Assembly (NCBI GenBank): GCA_937901445.1
Contig: CALDHY010000092.1
Span: 1 to 27,348 of the forward strand
DNA length: 27,348 bases
Direction: 5' to 3'
DNA from: an uncultured Selenomonadales bacterium
Lineage (GTDB): Bacteria; Bacillota; Negativicutes; Selenomonadales; Selenomonadaceae
Shown here one piece after another: positions 16,087 to 23,528 of the stretch. The translations under genes and the position numbers were made by a program. The number at the start of each line of letters is the position of its first letter. Positions within the stretch are counted from its first letter, which is position 1. The notes under the pieces were generated by a model. That model ran no database searches. It had not been told where the DNA came from and saw only the letters and a list, made by a program, of their open reading frames with translations.

Positions 16087-16392
16087 TCAGACTTGCATAC
16101 GCATAATTTCTTGATATGCAGAGACTGCGCGGTTCCTTAACTGCAGTGTAAGTTGAATTGCTATTTCTGCCTTTTGCGCCGCAACAACCACTTGAGATAT
16201 ATCTTCAATCCTGCCTGCCGCCAACGCCATATTTAACTTGTCTGATTCAAGCTGAAGTTCGTTAGTTTTTTTCAAGGCATCAGTAAGCATTTCACTGAAA
16301 CTTTGTACAGGCTTTTCGGTTGCCGGATTTTCACTCAAATGACTTTGCGCGCTCATTGTTACGGGCGTCATTTCCAGTGGAGCTGTTACCAT
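16087..16392 (-). CDS. fliE: Flagellar hook-basal body protein FliE
   Basis: A 101-residue protein that joins the MS ring to the rod. The conserved C-terminal half is clear: SFSEMLTDALKKTNELQLESDKLN, AAGRIEDISQVVVAAQKAEIAIQLTLQLRNRAVSAYQEIMRMQV. The N-terminal 30 residues are Thr/Pro-rich and poorly conserved. The start is ATG 16392, with GAAGGTG about 6 bases upstream. It is cut off from flgC by the DUF805 gene and repeat R3, so it may need its own promoter, which I cannot identify confidently. Confidence 0.92.
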   Translation of the reverse strand: MVTAPLEMTPVTMSAQSHLSENPATEKPVQSFSEMLTDALKKTNELQLESDKLNMALAAGRIEDISQVVVAAQKAEIAIQLTLQLRNRAVSAYQEIMRMQV

Positions 16393-16446
16393 TTCATCAC
16401 CTTCCCTAAATTTCTTAATCTTTAATTCTAATATTTTTTATTTTTA

Positions 16447-16614
16447 AATGTACTTTCTTTTTCAGTCGCAAAAAAGAAAGTACCAAAGAAAAGTGCTTTT
16501 TTTATCGCCCGCCTGTGTTTTTCGCGTCGAAGGTTACAGTTATTCAAAGTTCCAGCCGCGTCCTACGGGTTTTCGTAATTCAAACTCACAAGCAAAAACG
16601 GAGTGCGGCGGGCG
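16447..16614 (-). repeat. Dispersed repeat, full copy R3
   Basis: Hairpin arms GTACTTTCTTTTT (16450-16462) and AAAAAGAAAGTAC (16471-16483) are followed by CAAAGAAAA and a 109-base core (16506-16614). The core ends carry CGCCCGCC and GGCGGGCG. Twenty-six bases at 16506-16531 are identical, on the opposite strand, to 27290-27315. Twenty-one bases at 16594-16614 are identical to 27205-27225. Core lengths are 109 and 111. No coding potential was recognised. It fills the fliE/DUF805 gap. Confidence 0.85.
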
Positions 16615-16621
16615 TCCTCTC

Positions 16622-16663
16622 CCCCTTAGCCCCTAGACTTTAGGCTTTAGTCCTTAACCCCTA
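16622..16663 (-). repeat. Stop-anchored G-rich heptad array after the DUF805 gene
   Basis: Six in-phase units starting at the TAG stop codon: TAGGGGT, TAAGGAC, TAAAGCC, TAAAGTC, TAGGGGC, TAAGGGG. It ends next to the core of repeat R3. Confidence 0.8.
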
Positions 16664-17119
16664 AATAGGGCTCGCGCCGTAGCGGTTTTTTCCGTTTGTG
16701 CCGGGCGAAACCAATAAATAGCCGTTAATCATAAATACAATCGTTACAAAAACCAATGCCACATAAAGCAAATAGTTCATTCCGGTAAAATCCATAAAAG
16801 CCATTATCGAAGTTAAAATTGCATAAACAACGGCGATTGTTTTTCCTTTGTTCATATCTTGAAGTCGCCGCACGTTCAAAAAATAAGTCGGAATAACAAA
16901 AATCAGCGAAACGATTGTATTATAAACAGTGGCGTAAATTGTAACTTGTCCAAATTCATAGCCCATAACTCTGTAGCCCAAAGAAATTAGCATTGTCAGC
17001 AAAAATGCAAGCACTGCGCGACGCTTAAGAAAACGAAGGCGATTAAGTCTGCCGTGCGATTTAAAAAACATTTCGCTGATAGTATTTTCTTCGACGTAAC
17101 CTTTAGCCGGTTCGGACAC
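16661..17119 (-). CDS. DUF805 family membrane protein
   Basis: A protein of about 152 residues with four predicted transmembrane helices. The DUF805 signature FFKSHGRLNRLRFLKRRAVLAF opens the domain, and NVRRLQDMNKGKT lies between helices 2 and 3. Its function is unknown. DUF805 proteins are small inner-membrane proteins often found as isolated genes. The start is uncertain: the frame is open up to TTG 17218 (overlapping flgC), but a possible promoter with TATAAT at 17165-17170 favours GTG 17119, which has only a weak AAGAAG ribosome site. It splits the usual flgB-flgC-fliE-fliF-fliG order. Its stop is the first unit of a heptad array. Confidence 0.75.
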   Translation of the reverse strand: MSEPAKGYVEENTISEMFFKSHGRLNRLRFLKRRAVLAFLLTMLISLGYRVMGYEFGQVTIYATVYNTIVSLIFVIPTYFLNVRRLQDMNKGKTIAVVYAILTSIMAFMDFTGMNYLLYVALVFVTIVFMINGYLLVSPGTNGKNRYGASPI

Positions 17120-17164
17120 AACCTCAACTTCTTTCAAAAAAGTTTTAATCGTCAACTGTAAGAT

Positions 17165-17193
17165 ATTATAAACACTTAGAAAAATAATTTCTA
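17165..17193 (-). promoter_or_regulatory. Possible promoter for the DUF805 gene
   Basis: On the minus strand TAGAAA (complement of 17188-17193), a 17-base spacer and TATAAT (complement of 17165-17170), just downstream of the flgC stop. Perfect -10, four of six in the -35. Confidence 0.4.
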
Positions 17194-17207
17194 CATTAAA
17201 ATAAAAT

Positions 17208-17657
17208 TTACTTGCCAATTTCTAAAGTTTTGAGAGCCATAGCCTTTGCCGCATTAATGACAGTTGAATTTGCCTCATAGGCGCGGTGGGCGGTTATCAT
17301 ATCAACCATTTCAGTAACGATATTGACGTTAGGTTTTTCTACATAGCCGTCGGCGTTTGCGTCGGGGTGTCCGGGATCGTAGACAAGCGGTCCTTGATCT
17401 GTATCTTCCAAAATTGAAACTGCGCGGACGCCTTCGCCGATTTTTTGCCCTTTGCCGAGCGTTTGTTGTAAGACTGTTTCAAAATTTTCAGCAGAGCGTT
17501 CACGTTGATTGAAAACCACGTAACGGCGATGATACGCGCCGCCGTTTTCTGTGCGCGTGGTATTTGCATTTGCGATATTGTTTGAAATGACATCCATTCT
17601 TAGCCGCTCGGCAGTCAAGCCTGAAGCTGAAGTGTCAATTCCCAAAAACATACTCAT
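17208..17657 (-). CDS. flgC: Flagellar basal-body rod protein FlgC
   Basis: A 149-residue proximal rod protein. The N-terminal motif SASGLTAERLRMDVISNNIANANTTRT and the C-terminal VNIVTEMVDMITAHRAYEANSTVINAAKAMALKTLEIGK are typical. The middle contains the expected PDANADGYVEKPNV stretch. It is exported by the flagellar type III apparatus and has no cleaved signal. The start is ATG 17657 with GAGGGG 8 bases upstream. It is 73 bases after flgB. Confidence 0.95.
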   Translation of the reverse strand: MSMFLGIDTSASGLTAERLRMDVISNNIANANTTRTENGGAYHRRYVVFNQRERSAENFETVLQQTLGKGQKIGEGVRAVSILEDTDQGPLVYDPGHPDANADGYVEKPNVNIVTEMVDMITAHRAYEANSTVINAAKAMALKTLEIGK

Positions 17658-17694
17658 TTAAATTTCCCCTCTGTGATTTTATGACTAAAAAAAA

Positions 17695-17733
17695 TTCCCT
17701 AGTCCCTAATCCTTAGCCCTTAGCCCCTAATTA
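17695..17733 (-). repeat. Stop-adjacent G-rich heptad array after flgB
   Basis: After the flgB stop (TAA) and one T, five in-phase units follow: TAGGGGC, TAAGGGC, TAAGGAT, TAGGGAC, TAGGGAA. It lies in the flgB-flgC gap. Confidence 0.85.
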
Positions 17734-18159
17734 ACTTTGTCCGCTGGTAATTGCGTTGCGCATTTTTGAAACGTAGCCGCCAATTTGAGTTGCCAGCGCG
17801 TTATAGTAAATTTGATTTTTGGCAAGCGTCGCCATTTCAATATCAACGTCAACATTGTTATTGTCAACGCGCATTATTGTAGAATTATCTTCGACCAAAG
17901 TCGGCTCGGCGTGAACGGAGCGCGGCTTGTATGGTAAGTGGTTAATGTGCGTTTGTACCATTTTAAGTTTGCCTTCAGGGGATTTTTCGCCGTAAATTTC
18001 GCGCGCCAATAAATTTTCAAATTCAACATTTTTTTTGCGGAAATTGGGCGTGTTCACGTTTGCAATATTGTTAGCAACAACTTCCTGCCGCATACTTGCC
18101 GCCGTCATTGCGCGTGGAAGATAATTAAAATTTGTTGAGTTCATAATTTGATCAAGCAT
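17731..18159 (-). CDS. flgB: Flagellar basal-body rod protein FlgB
   Basis: A 142-residue proximal rod protein. It has the conserved RQEVVANNIANVNTPNFRKKNVEFENLL near the N-terminus, and NNVDVDIEMATLAKNQIYYNALATQIGGYVSKMRNAI at the C-terminus. The start is ATG 18159 with AAAGG upstream (spacing somewhat long). It is the first flagellar gene of the block, 80 bases after the lipid kinase gene. Confidence 0.95.
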   Translation of the reverse strand: MLDQIMNSTNFNYLPRAMTAASMRQEVVANNIANVNTPNFRKKNVEFENLLAREIYGEKSPEGKLKMVQTHINHLPYKPRSVHAEPTLVEDNSTIMRVDNNNVDVDIEMATLAKNQIYYNALATQIGGYVSKMRNAITSGQS

Positions 18160-18204
18160 AAAAATTTCACCAACCTTTCAACTGCCTAAATACCTCAAAA
18201 AATT

Positions 18205-18233
18205 TTTCTACACCACGCCGAAAAATCCTTCAA
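18205..18233 (-). promoter_or_regulatory. Possible promoter upstream of flgB
   Basis: On the minus strand TTGAAG (complement of 18228-18233), a 17-base spacer and TAGAAA (complement of 18205-18210). It resembles sigma-A. No clear sigma-28 or sigma-54 site was seen in this gap. Confidence 0.3.
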
Positions 18234-18239
18234 TTTTAA

Positions 18240-19124
18240 TCATTTATTGACAAAGAAATTTACAGCGCGCGGTACAGTTTGAATTTTGAGTGGCAAGTTG
18301 CCGCCCAATTCGCCGTCAAGGTCTGCAGTTAAATTTTGCGGCGATTTTATTTCAAAAGTTTTGGCTTGAAGGTACAAAATATTTTCGTCGTCTTCAATAA
18401 ATTTACCGGATAAAATTTTCTGCGCAAGGTTAATTAAATTGCGCGGGTTGCACTTTTTCAACGCCAAAAAATCTAATTTGCCGTCATCAATTTTTACTGC
18501 GTCAGAAATTTTTTTTAAACCGGCAACGGCGGGACTGTTCAATACCAAAAATAAAAAAGCCTCCAACTCAAAATTTTTACCGTCAGCTGAAACTTGCAAC
18601 GGTACGGTTTTAAAATTGGGAAGTTCGCCGAGTCCGTGAATGTAGTATGCAAGTTTGCCGAGAGAATTTTTTTGGCGCGCGTCAACTTCGTGAGCAATGG
18701 AAGTAAAAACGCCCGCGCTTGCCACATTTACAAAAAATTCTTTGTCGTTGACAATTCCCAAATCGACGGGGCGAATTTTATTTTCTGCAACGGTGTCAAA
18801 AATTTTTTCGGCGTCAATTTCAAGGTGCGTTGCAAAGTCGTTTGAAGTGCCGCTGCCGATTATCCCGACCGGCAAATTTATTTCAGATTTTTTCAGCCAA
18901 TTTATAACCGCGTGTAAAGTACCATCGCCGCCCGCCGCAATGACGCCTTCCGCGCCGGAAATTTTTATACATTCTGCAAAATCTTCAGCCGTTGAATCTG
19001 CGCGAGTACGATAAAATGTCAACAAAATATTTCGCCGCTGAAAATTTTCTATCACTTCGTCAAGATTTTTTTTGAAGATTGCGCCGCCGGAAACGGGATT
19101 GTACACAAGCAAAATTTTTTTCAA
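18240..19124 (-). CDS. Diacylglycerol/lipid kinase family protein (YegS/DgkB-like)
   Basis: A 294-residue protein with the diacylglycerol kinase catalytic fold. The N-terminal KKILLVYNPVSGG is followed by the nucleotide-binding GAEGVIAAGGDGTLHAVINWL and GIIGSGTSNDFA motifs, with DDGKLDFLALKKC and DLDGELGG in the C-terminal half. The family phosphorylates lipids such as diacylglycerol or sphingoid-like lipids with ATP at the membrane; the substrate cannot be told. The start is TTG 19124: AAAGGGG lies 8 bases upstream. A longer frame to 19181 would begin at the promoter -35. It is divergent from the GGDEF gene. Confidence 0.88.
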   Translation of the reverse strand: MKKILLVYNPVSGGAIFKKNLDEVIENFQRRNILLTFYRTRADSTAEDFAECIKISGAEGVIAAGGDGTLHAVINWLKKSEINLPVGIIGSGTSNDFATHLEIDAEKIFDTVAENKIRPVDLGIVNDKEFFVNVASAGVFTSIAHEVDARQKNSLGKLAYYIHGLGELPNFKTVPLQVSADGKNFELEAFLFLVLNSPAVAGLKKISDAVKIDDGKLDFLALKKCNPRNLINLAQKILSGKFIEDDENILYLQAKTFEIKSPQNLTADLDGELGGNLPLKIQTVPRAVNFFVNK

Positions 19125-19128
19125 TTCG

Positions 19129-19157
19129 TTTACCCCTTTATTGTTTGCTGATATAAT
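19129..19157 (+). promoter_or_regulatory. Promoter of the GGDEF/PTS operon
   Basis: TTTACC (19129-19134), a 17-base spacer and TATAAT (19152-19157). The leader is about 30 bases. It overlaps the divergent lipid kinase promoter. Confidence 0.55.
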
Positions 19158-19181
19158 ATTTAAAATTTTCAACGAATGCAA
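19153..19181 (-). promoter_or_regulatory. Promoter of the lipid kinase gene
   Basis: On the minus strand TTGCAT (complement of 19176-19181), a 17-base spacer and TATTAT (complement of 19153-19158). The -10 is offset by one base from the opposing TATAAT, so the two polymerases cannot bind at once. Confidence 0.55.
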
Positions 19182-19193
19182 GGGGCGATTGTT

Positions 19194-20684
19194 ATGCTTG
19201 AAGATTTATACAAAGTTGCAACCGAACTGAACAATATGGCGGTTTTTGAATGGGATATTATTGGAAATAAATTGACGTATGACGACAAATTGACGCTGAT
19301 TCTTCAAAGTGAATTGCCGACCGAAAATGTAAAAAAATATTTGCTGAAGGCGCGGCTCGTTCATCCCGAAAATCGAATAGAATTTCAAAACCACGTTGAC
19401 AGAATGTTGACAATGAAAACTCAACGCAGCGCGCCCTTTCAAGAATACGAATTGGAATTTAGAGTTTACACGCGCAACCGCTATTTTGCGTGGGTAAAAA
19501 TGAAATACCGCGCAGAATTTGTTGACGGCGTGGCAATAAAAGTTACAGGCTTTTTACAAAATATTGACAGTTTCCGCCAAAAAGAAGCGCAACTCAAGGA
19601 AGTTATCGAACGTGACGCAATGACGGGGCTTTACAGCAAAACGCACGCGCCCTACCTTGTCAATCAAACTATCGCAGATAAAACCAAAATGAACGCGCTT
19701 TTAGTTTTGGACTTGGACAATTTTAAATCTGTAAATGACAAACTCGGACACTTAATCGGCGACGCTGTTATTATGGATATGGCAATGAATCTCAAAACAA
19801 CTTTTCGCAAGACTGATATTTTGGGACATATCGGCGGCGATGAATTTATGGTTATGATGAAGGATATTAAAACGCCGGAAATTGTTATAAAAAAATGTCA
19901 ACAACTGCGCGATATTTTGAGAAAAGTTTACACGCACGAAGGCGAAGAAGTTTCAGTTTCCGCAAGCATTGGAATTGCCCTTTCGCCTGAACACGGCTCA
20001 GACTATAATATACTTTTCACTCGCGCAGATGCCGCGCTTGCCGAAAGTAAGCGGCAGGGCAAAGATACTGAAACTATTTTTAGTGAAGGGCTTGAAAGTG
20101 CCGAAAAAAAAGCCGCCGATAACGCCGAATTGCCCTCTCAAAATTTTAGAAAAATGCTCTCAAATCCAATGGAATATATTTTTCAAATGGTGTTTCATTC
20201 AAAAGATACTTCACTTGCCGTTGAACTTTTATTACAGATTTTTGCAAAATATTTCAAAGTTCACAGGGCTTACGTTGCGTGGCATCTTGACGGTCATTAT
20301 TGGCCCAAAATTTTATTTGACTATGTGCGCGGCGATTTTAAAGGTACGGAAGTTGCGCACGATCCGGCGTTACGTTTGCAAATAAGAAAACGCTACAGAA
20401 ATACAAAGCAAGGCAGATTCAGCGAATGTGCAGATACTTCAAAACTTGTAGGCAGGGCGAAAAAAGAATTTGAACGGCGGAATATTTGCGCCTATCTTGA
20501 ATGTGCGGTTATGGACGGCGATAATTTTATTGGCAGCGTAGGTTTTGACGACTGCAAAAAAGCGCGTACGTGGTCGAAGGAAGAACACGAAATTTTATTT
20601 GCCTTTTCAGAAATAATGAGGCGTTTTTTATTTGGACAAATATTTTTTGAAATGAAAAAACGTAACGGGCGCGTAATTATGTAA
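19194..20684 (+). CDS. Diguanylate cyclase with N-terminal PAS-like and C-terminal GAF-like regions
   Basis: A 496-residue soluble protein. Residues 1-125 look like a PAS sensor (FEWDIIGNKLTYDDKL, then EYELEFRVYTRNRYFAWVKMKYR). Residues about 140-300 are a GGDEF domain: RDAMTGLYSK, LDLDNFKSVNDKLGHLIGD, intact GGDEF at about 213-217, SASIGIALSPEHG, and ADAALAESKRQGKD. RKTD five residues before GGDEF is the RxxD inhibitory c-di-GMP site, so an active, product-inhibited cyclase is predicted. Residues about 320-490 look GAF-like (VELLLQIFAKYFKVHRAYVAW, IGSVGFDDCKKARTWSKEEHEILFAFSEIM). There are no membrane segments. The start is ATG 19194 after AAGGGG. An upstream in-frame ATG at 19176 overlaps the opposing -35. 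The gene precedes the PTS EIIC gene by 33 bases. Confidence 0.93.
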   Translation: MLEDLYKVATELNNMAVFEWDIIGNKLTYDDKLTLILQSELPTENVKKYLLKARLVHPENRIEFQNHVDRMLTMKTQRSAPFQEYELEFRVYTRNRYFAWVKMKYRAEFVDGVAIKVTGFLQNIDSFRQKEAQLKEVIERDAMTGLYSKTHAPYLVNQTIADKTKMNALLVLDLDNFKSVNDKLGHLIGDAVIMDMAMNLKTTFRKTDILGHIGGDEFMVMMKDIKTPEIVIKKCQQLRDILRKVYTHEGEEVSVSASIGIALSPEHGSDYNILFTRADAALAESKRQGKDTETIFSEGLESAEKKAADNAELPSQNFRKMLSNPMEYIFQMVFHSKDTSLAVELLLQIFAKYFKVHRAYVAWHLDGHYWPKILFDYVRGDFKGTEVAHDPALRLQIRKRYRNTKQGRFSECADTSKLVGRAKKEFERRNICAYLECAVMDGDNFIGSVGFDDCKKARTWSKEEHEILFAFSEIMRRFLFGQIFFEMKKRNGRVIM

Positions 20685-20695
20685 GGGCTAGGGGA
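20682..20695 (+). repeat. Short stop-anchored heptad pair after the GGDEF gene
   Basis: TAAGGGC and TAGGGGA: two units with the TAA as stop codon. It is the only GGG-class example on the plus strand. Confidence 0.5.
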
Positions 20696-20717
20696 AAATA
20701 AAAGAAGGTGTAAAATT

Positions 20718-22037
20718 ATGGATAGGCAAGAATTTTTGGATAAATTTATAGAAAAAGCCGGCAGATTCGGACAAATACGCTCGGTAAAAGCTCTGCGCGA
20801 CGGAATGGTATTAACAATGCCCTTTACAATAGGCGGTTCAATCTTTCTGCTTATCGCAAATTTACCAATACCCGGCTACGCAGAATTTATGGCGGGAATT
20901 TTCGGCGCACATTGGACGGACTCATTAAACGCGGTAGCGGGCGCAACATTCGGCGCACTTGCATTGGCAATAGTTGTCGGCGTAACCTATCAATCAGTTT
21001 CAATCGAAGGCGGCGATGCAAATATGGCGTCGATAACCGCGTTGCTTACATTTTTGGCGTTGCTGCCGCCGGAAATTGTAGCCGGTAACGGGCAAATTGT
21101 CGGCGGAATAGTCCCGCGTACGTGGATAGGCGCAAACGGAATAATCACGGCGATACTTATTGCTTTTTTCGTGGCAAATATTTTCTTGTACTGCGATAAA
21201 CACAATTTGGGAATAAAAATGCCTGAATCCGTGCCTGTAGAAATTGTGCGCTCCTTTTTGGCTTTTACTCCGGCGATTATTTGTTTCACGGCGGCGGCGG
21301 TTGTTTACGGTCTTTGTCATCACGTTTTAAATTCAACTTTTCCGGAATTAATTTTTCATTTGATTCAATCGCCGTTGCAGGGGTTATCAGATACACTTTT
21401 GGGCGGAATTGTAATAACCGGCTTGCAAAGTATTTTATTTTGGACGGGTATTCACGGTCCAAACGTAGTAGGCAGCGTGGTAAATCCTTTGCTTTTGGCG
21501 AATACGTGGGAAAATCAACAACTGCTTGACATGGGGCAACAACTTATGGGAAATCCCGCCGCGCACATTATGACTTCACATATAAACGACCTTTTTACAA
21601 AAAGCGGCGGTTGCGGTTTTACTTTCGGTTTTTTAATCGCAAGTTACCTTGTCGGAAAATCTGAACAGATGAAAACCGTTTCAAAACTTGCACTCATACC
21701 CGGAATTTTCAATATCAACGAGCCAATAATTTTTGGACTGCCTATCGTTTTTAATCCATATATGATTGTACCGTTTATACTTGCGCCGGTTTTAGCTTTT
21801 ACAATCACTTACACTTCAATTTCTGTTGGATTTATGGCACCTTTCAGCGGCATGCAAGTTCCTTGGACAACGCCGCCGATAATCGCCGGATTTTTATTGA
21901 ACGGTTGGCAAGGCGCGGTTATTCAGCTGATAAATTTGATTGTGGCAACACTTGTATATTTGCCTTTTGTAAAAATGCAAGACAATATTTTCTGCGAGGA
22001 CGAAGCGGCACAAACGGGGCTTGACGATGAATTTTAA
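20718..22037 (+). CDS. PTS sugar transporter subunit IIC, cellobiose/lactose family
   Basis: A 439-residue polytopic membrane permease of the Lac/cellobiose PTS family. Features are ALRDGMVLTMPFTIGGSIFLLI near the N-terminus, about ten hydrophobic segments, GIHGPNVVGSVVNPLLLAN, and the hallmark GIFNINEPIIFGLPIVFNP at about 332-350. EIIC binds and moves the sugar while it is phosphorylated through EIIB. No EIIA, EIIB or glycosidase gene lies beside it, so the partners must be encoded elsewhere. The sugar is unknown; beta-glucosides are typical of the family. The start is ATG 20718 with GAAGGTG upstream. It is co-directional with the GGDEF gene and 18 bases from the retropepsin-like gene. Confidence 0.9.
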   Translation: MDRQEFLDKFIEKAGRFGQIRSVKALRDGMVLTMPFTIGGSIFLLIANLPIPGYAEFMAGIFGAHWTDSLNAVAGATFGALALAIVVGVTYQSVSIEGGDANMASITALLTFLALLPPEIVAGNGQIVGGIVPRTWIGANGIITAILIAFFVANIFLYCDKHNLGIKMPESVPVEIVRSFLAFTPAIICFTAAAVVYGLCHHVLNSTFPELIFHLIQSPLQGLSDTLLGGIVITGLQSILFWTGIHGPNVVGSVVNPLLLANTWENQQLLDMGQQLMGNPAAHIMTSHINDLFTKSGGCGFTFGFLIASYLVGKSEQMKTVSKLALIPGIFNINEPIIFGLPIVFNPYMIVPFILAPVLAFTITYTSISVGFMAPFSGMQVPWTTPPIIAGFLLNGWQGAVIQLINLIVATLVYLPFVKMQDNIFCEDEAAQTGLDDEF

Positions 22038-22055
22038 TTTTTAGGAGGAATTTTT

Positions 22056-22550
22056 ATGAAAGAATTTTCAATCCCGCTTATGAGCGATTATACCCGCCCG
22101 GTAATTGAACTTTACAAATTGCCGGCGTTAATTGATACGGGCGCGGTTATTCCGGTTATTTCAATTTTTCCTTCGATATTTGAAAAGCATTTCGATTCAA
22201 AACTTATCTTGCCGCACGGAGATATAAGCGGAATTGGCGGCAAAGAATACGGCGCGGTTTATTCTTTATCAAATTTTCAAGTCGGCGATTTAATTTTCAA
22301 TGACTTTGAAGTTTTCGTACCGGATGAACCAATATTACAATTCCCGTTTTTATTGAGTGCAAATTTATTTCACGGCATGGCTTATGAAATTGACACGATT
22401 AACCAAAAATTTACTGTAAAGATGAAGGACGAACAACCTTTGACGCGGGAATTTAAAATAAAAAAATTTAAAGGGCAATTATATCCGCAAATTGACGGCG
22501 TTTTATTTGAAGATATAGATATTTTCTTGCACAAATTTTGGATTATCTAA
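22056..22550 (+). CDS. Retropepsin-like aspartyl protease domain protein
   Basis: A 164-residue single-domain protein. The sequence LPALIDTGAVIPVIS carries the DTG catalytic triad at residues 27-29. A flap-like GISGIGGKEYGAVYSL segment and the strand pair FQVGDLIFNDFEVFVPD follow, then LLSANLFHGMAYEIDTINQKFTV, where retropepsins have a hydrophobic-Gly strand. One lobe only, so an active enzyme would need to be a homodimer. There is no signal peptide or anchor, so it is probably cytoplasmic. The substrate is unknown. AGGAGG lies 8 bases before the ATG. It probably shares a transcript with the PTS EIIC gene. It is not part of a retroelement: no reverse transcriptase or integrase is nearby. Confidence 0.72.
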   Translation: MKEFSIPLMSDYTRPVIELYKLPALIDTGAVIPVISIFPSIFEKHFDSKLILPHGDISGIGGKEYGAVYSLSNFQVGDLIFNDFEVFVPDEPILQFPFLLSANLFHGMAYEIDTINQKFTVKMKDEQPLTREFKIKKFKGQLYPQIDGVLFEDIDIFLHKFWII

Positions 22551-22702
22551 AAGTTAAAAACCACCTCAAACGCGCTACAATTCGTTTTAAAGGCGGTTTA
22601 TATTTTTTAGGGAAAAATGTATCTGACGTTGCCGAACTCGTCAAACAGGGGCATTTCTGCGCGTCTACAGCGATATTTTTTAAGAATGTTGAACTAAAAT
22701 AA
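22538..22702 (+). CDS. Possible 54-residue small ORF overlapping both neighbours
   Basis: An open frame from TTG 22538 to TAA 22700-22702. It overlaps the end of the retropepsin-like gene by 13 bases and the antisense end of the EamA gene by 23. The translation has a protein-like run, RFKGGLYFLGKNVSDVAEL followed by VKQGHFCASTAIFFKNVE, with no low-complexity signature. No convincing ribosome site precedes the TTG. It could be a small gene coupled to its neighbour, a remnant of a longer gene, or non-coding sequence. It conflicts with the terminator proposed at 22559-22608. Confidence 0.3.
   Translation: MDYLKVKNHLKRATIRFKGGLYFLGKNVSDVAELVKQGHFCASTAIFFKNVELK
22559..22608 (+). terminator. Possible terminator after the retropepsin-like gene
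   Basis: AACCACCTCAAACG (22559-22572) can pair with CGTTTTAAAGGCGGTT (about 22583-22598) with one A/C mismatch and a small bulge, followed by TATATTTTTT. The imperfect stem and the overlapping open frame lower confidence. Confidence 0.45.
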
Positions 22703-23513
22703 TTCCCGCCAAAACCATAAACATTCCAACTACTATTGAGAGTGTCAAAGGCTCGCCCAAAAATATCACGCCGCCCAAAACTCCGACAACCGGCACGCCC
22801 AAAACTGAAATTGACGCCTTCGAGGCTTGCATATGTTCAAGAACGTAAACCCAAAGGAAAAACGCAAACGCCGACGCTATAACCGCGTTGTACAAAAGGC
22901 ACGCCACCGAAAGCGGCGTCCAGTAAACTAAGTGATCGCCCTGCATTGTCGAATAAATCGCAAGAAAAATCGCTCCAACGACCATTTGCCACGTTGTCAT
23001 TGTTATTGGCTCGCACTTAGATAATTTTGCCTTCATCATAACGTTGCCAATAGCCCATGCGCCCGCCGCCGCCAACGCCAAAATTATTGCAAAAAATTTT
23101 CCCGTAAGATTGATATTCATCAGCACGGCTACGCCCGCTATACTAATTACAATTCCAAAAATTTTTTTCTTTGTAAGCGGCTCGTGAAGGAAGAAATACG
23201 CCAAAATTGTTACCCAGACAGGCATTGTATAATTTAAAACCGAAACTAAGCCCGCGTCCAAAAATTTGAAACAGTACTGAACGATTGACGCGCCGACCGC
23301 AATTTGAAAAAATCCCGTCAAAAATATCCAGAGCCAAAATTTTTTCGGCGGCAACGGTAATTTTTTCAAGTACACAAAAAGTAAAAGTATCGCCGCGCCC
23401 AGTGAAAATCTGTACGTTACAAAAATTTCCGGCGAAAAATAACTGTTTGCAGTTTTCATCACAACAAAATTAAATCCCCAAATTAAACACAGCAAAAATA
23501 ACAATCTGAACAT
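22680..23513 (-). CDS. EamA/DMT family transporter
   Basis: A 277-residue permease with ten predicted transmembrane helices in two EamA repeats (about 5-132 and 140-275). The first helix has LLCLIWGFNFVVMKTA. Repeat ends show the usual FFLHEPLTKKKIFGIVISIAGVAVL and IFLGEPLTLSIVVGMFMVLAGIIL. Members export amino acids, metabolites or drugs; the substrate cannot be inferred here. The start is ATG with AGGAAG upstream. The metK terminator lies between metK and this gene, so it is probably transcribed separately. Confidence 0.9.
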   Translation of the reverse strand: MFRLLFLLCLIWGFNFVVMKTANSYFSPEIFVTYRFSLGAAILLLFVYLKKLPLPPKKFWLWIFLTGFFQIAVGASIVQYCFKFLDAGLVSVLNYTMPVWVTILAYFFLHEPLTKKKIFGIVISIAGVAVLMNINLTGKFFAIILALAAAGAWAIGNVMMKAKLSKCEPITMTTWQMVVGAIFLAIYSTMQGDHLVYWTPLSVACLLYNAVIASAFAFFLWVYVLEHMQASKASISVLGVPVVGVLGGVIFLGEPLTLSIVVGMFMVLAGIILVQHS

Positions 23514-23528
23514 TAAACCACTTCCTAC

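Noticed and set aside
22056..22550. Retroelement (retron or retrotransposon) around the retropepsin-like gene
   Set aside because: No reverse transcriptase, integrase or terminal repeats nearby.
22617..22697. 26-codon frame starting ATG 22617
   Set aside because: Lies in another frame of the same stretch, lacks a ribosome site and looks less protein-like than the 54-codon frame.
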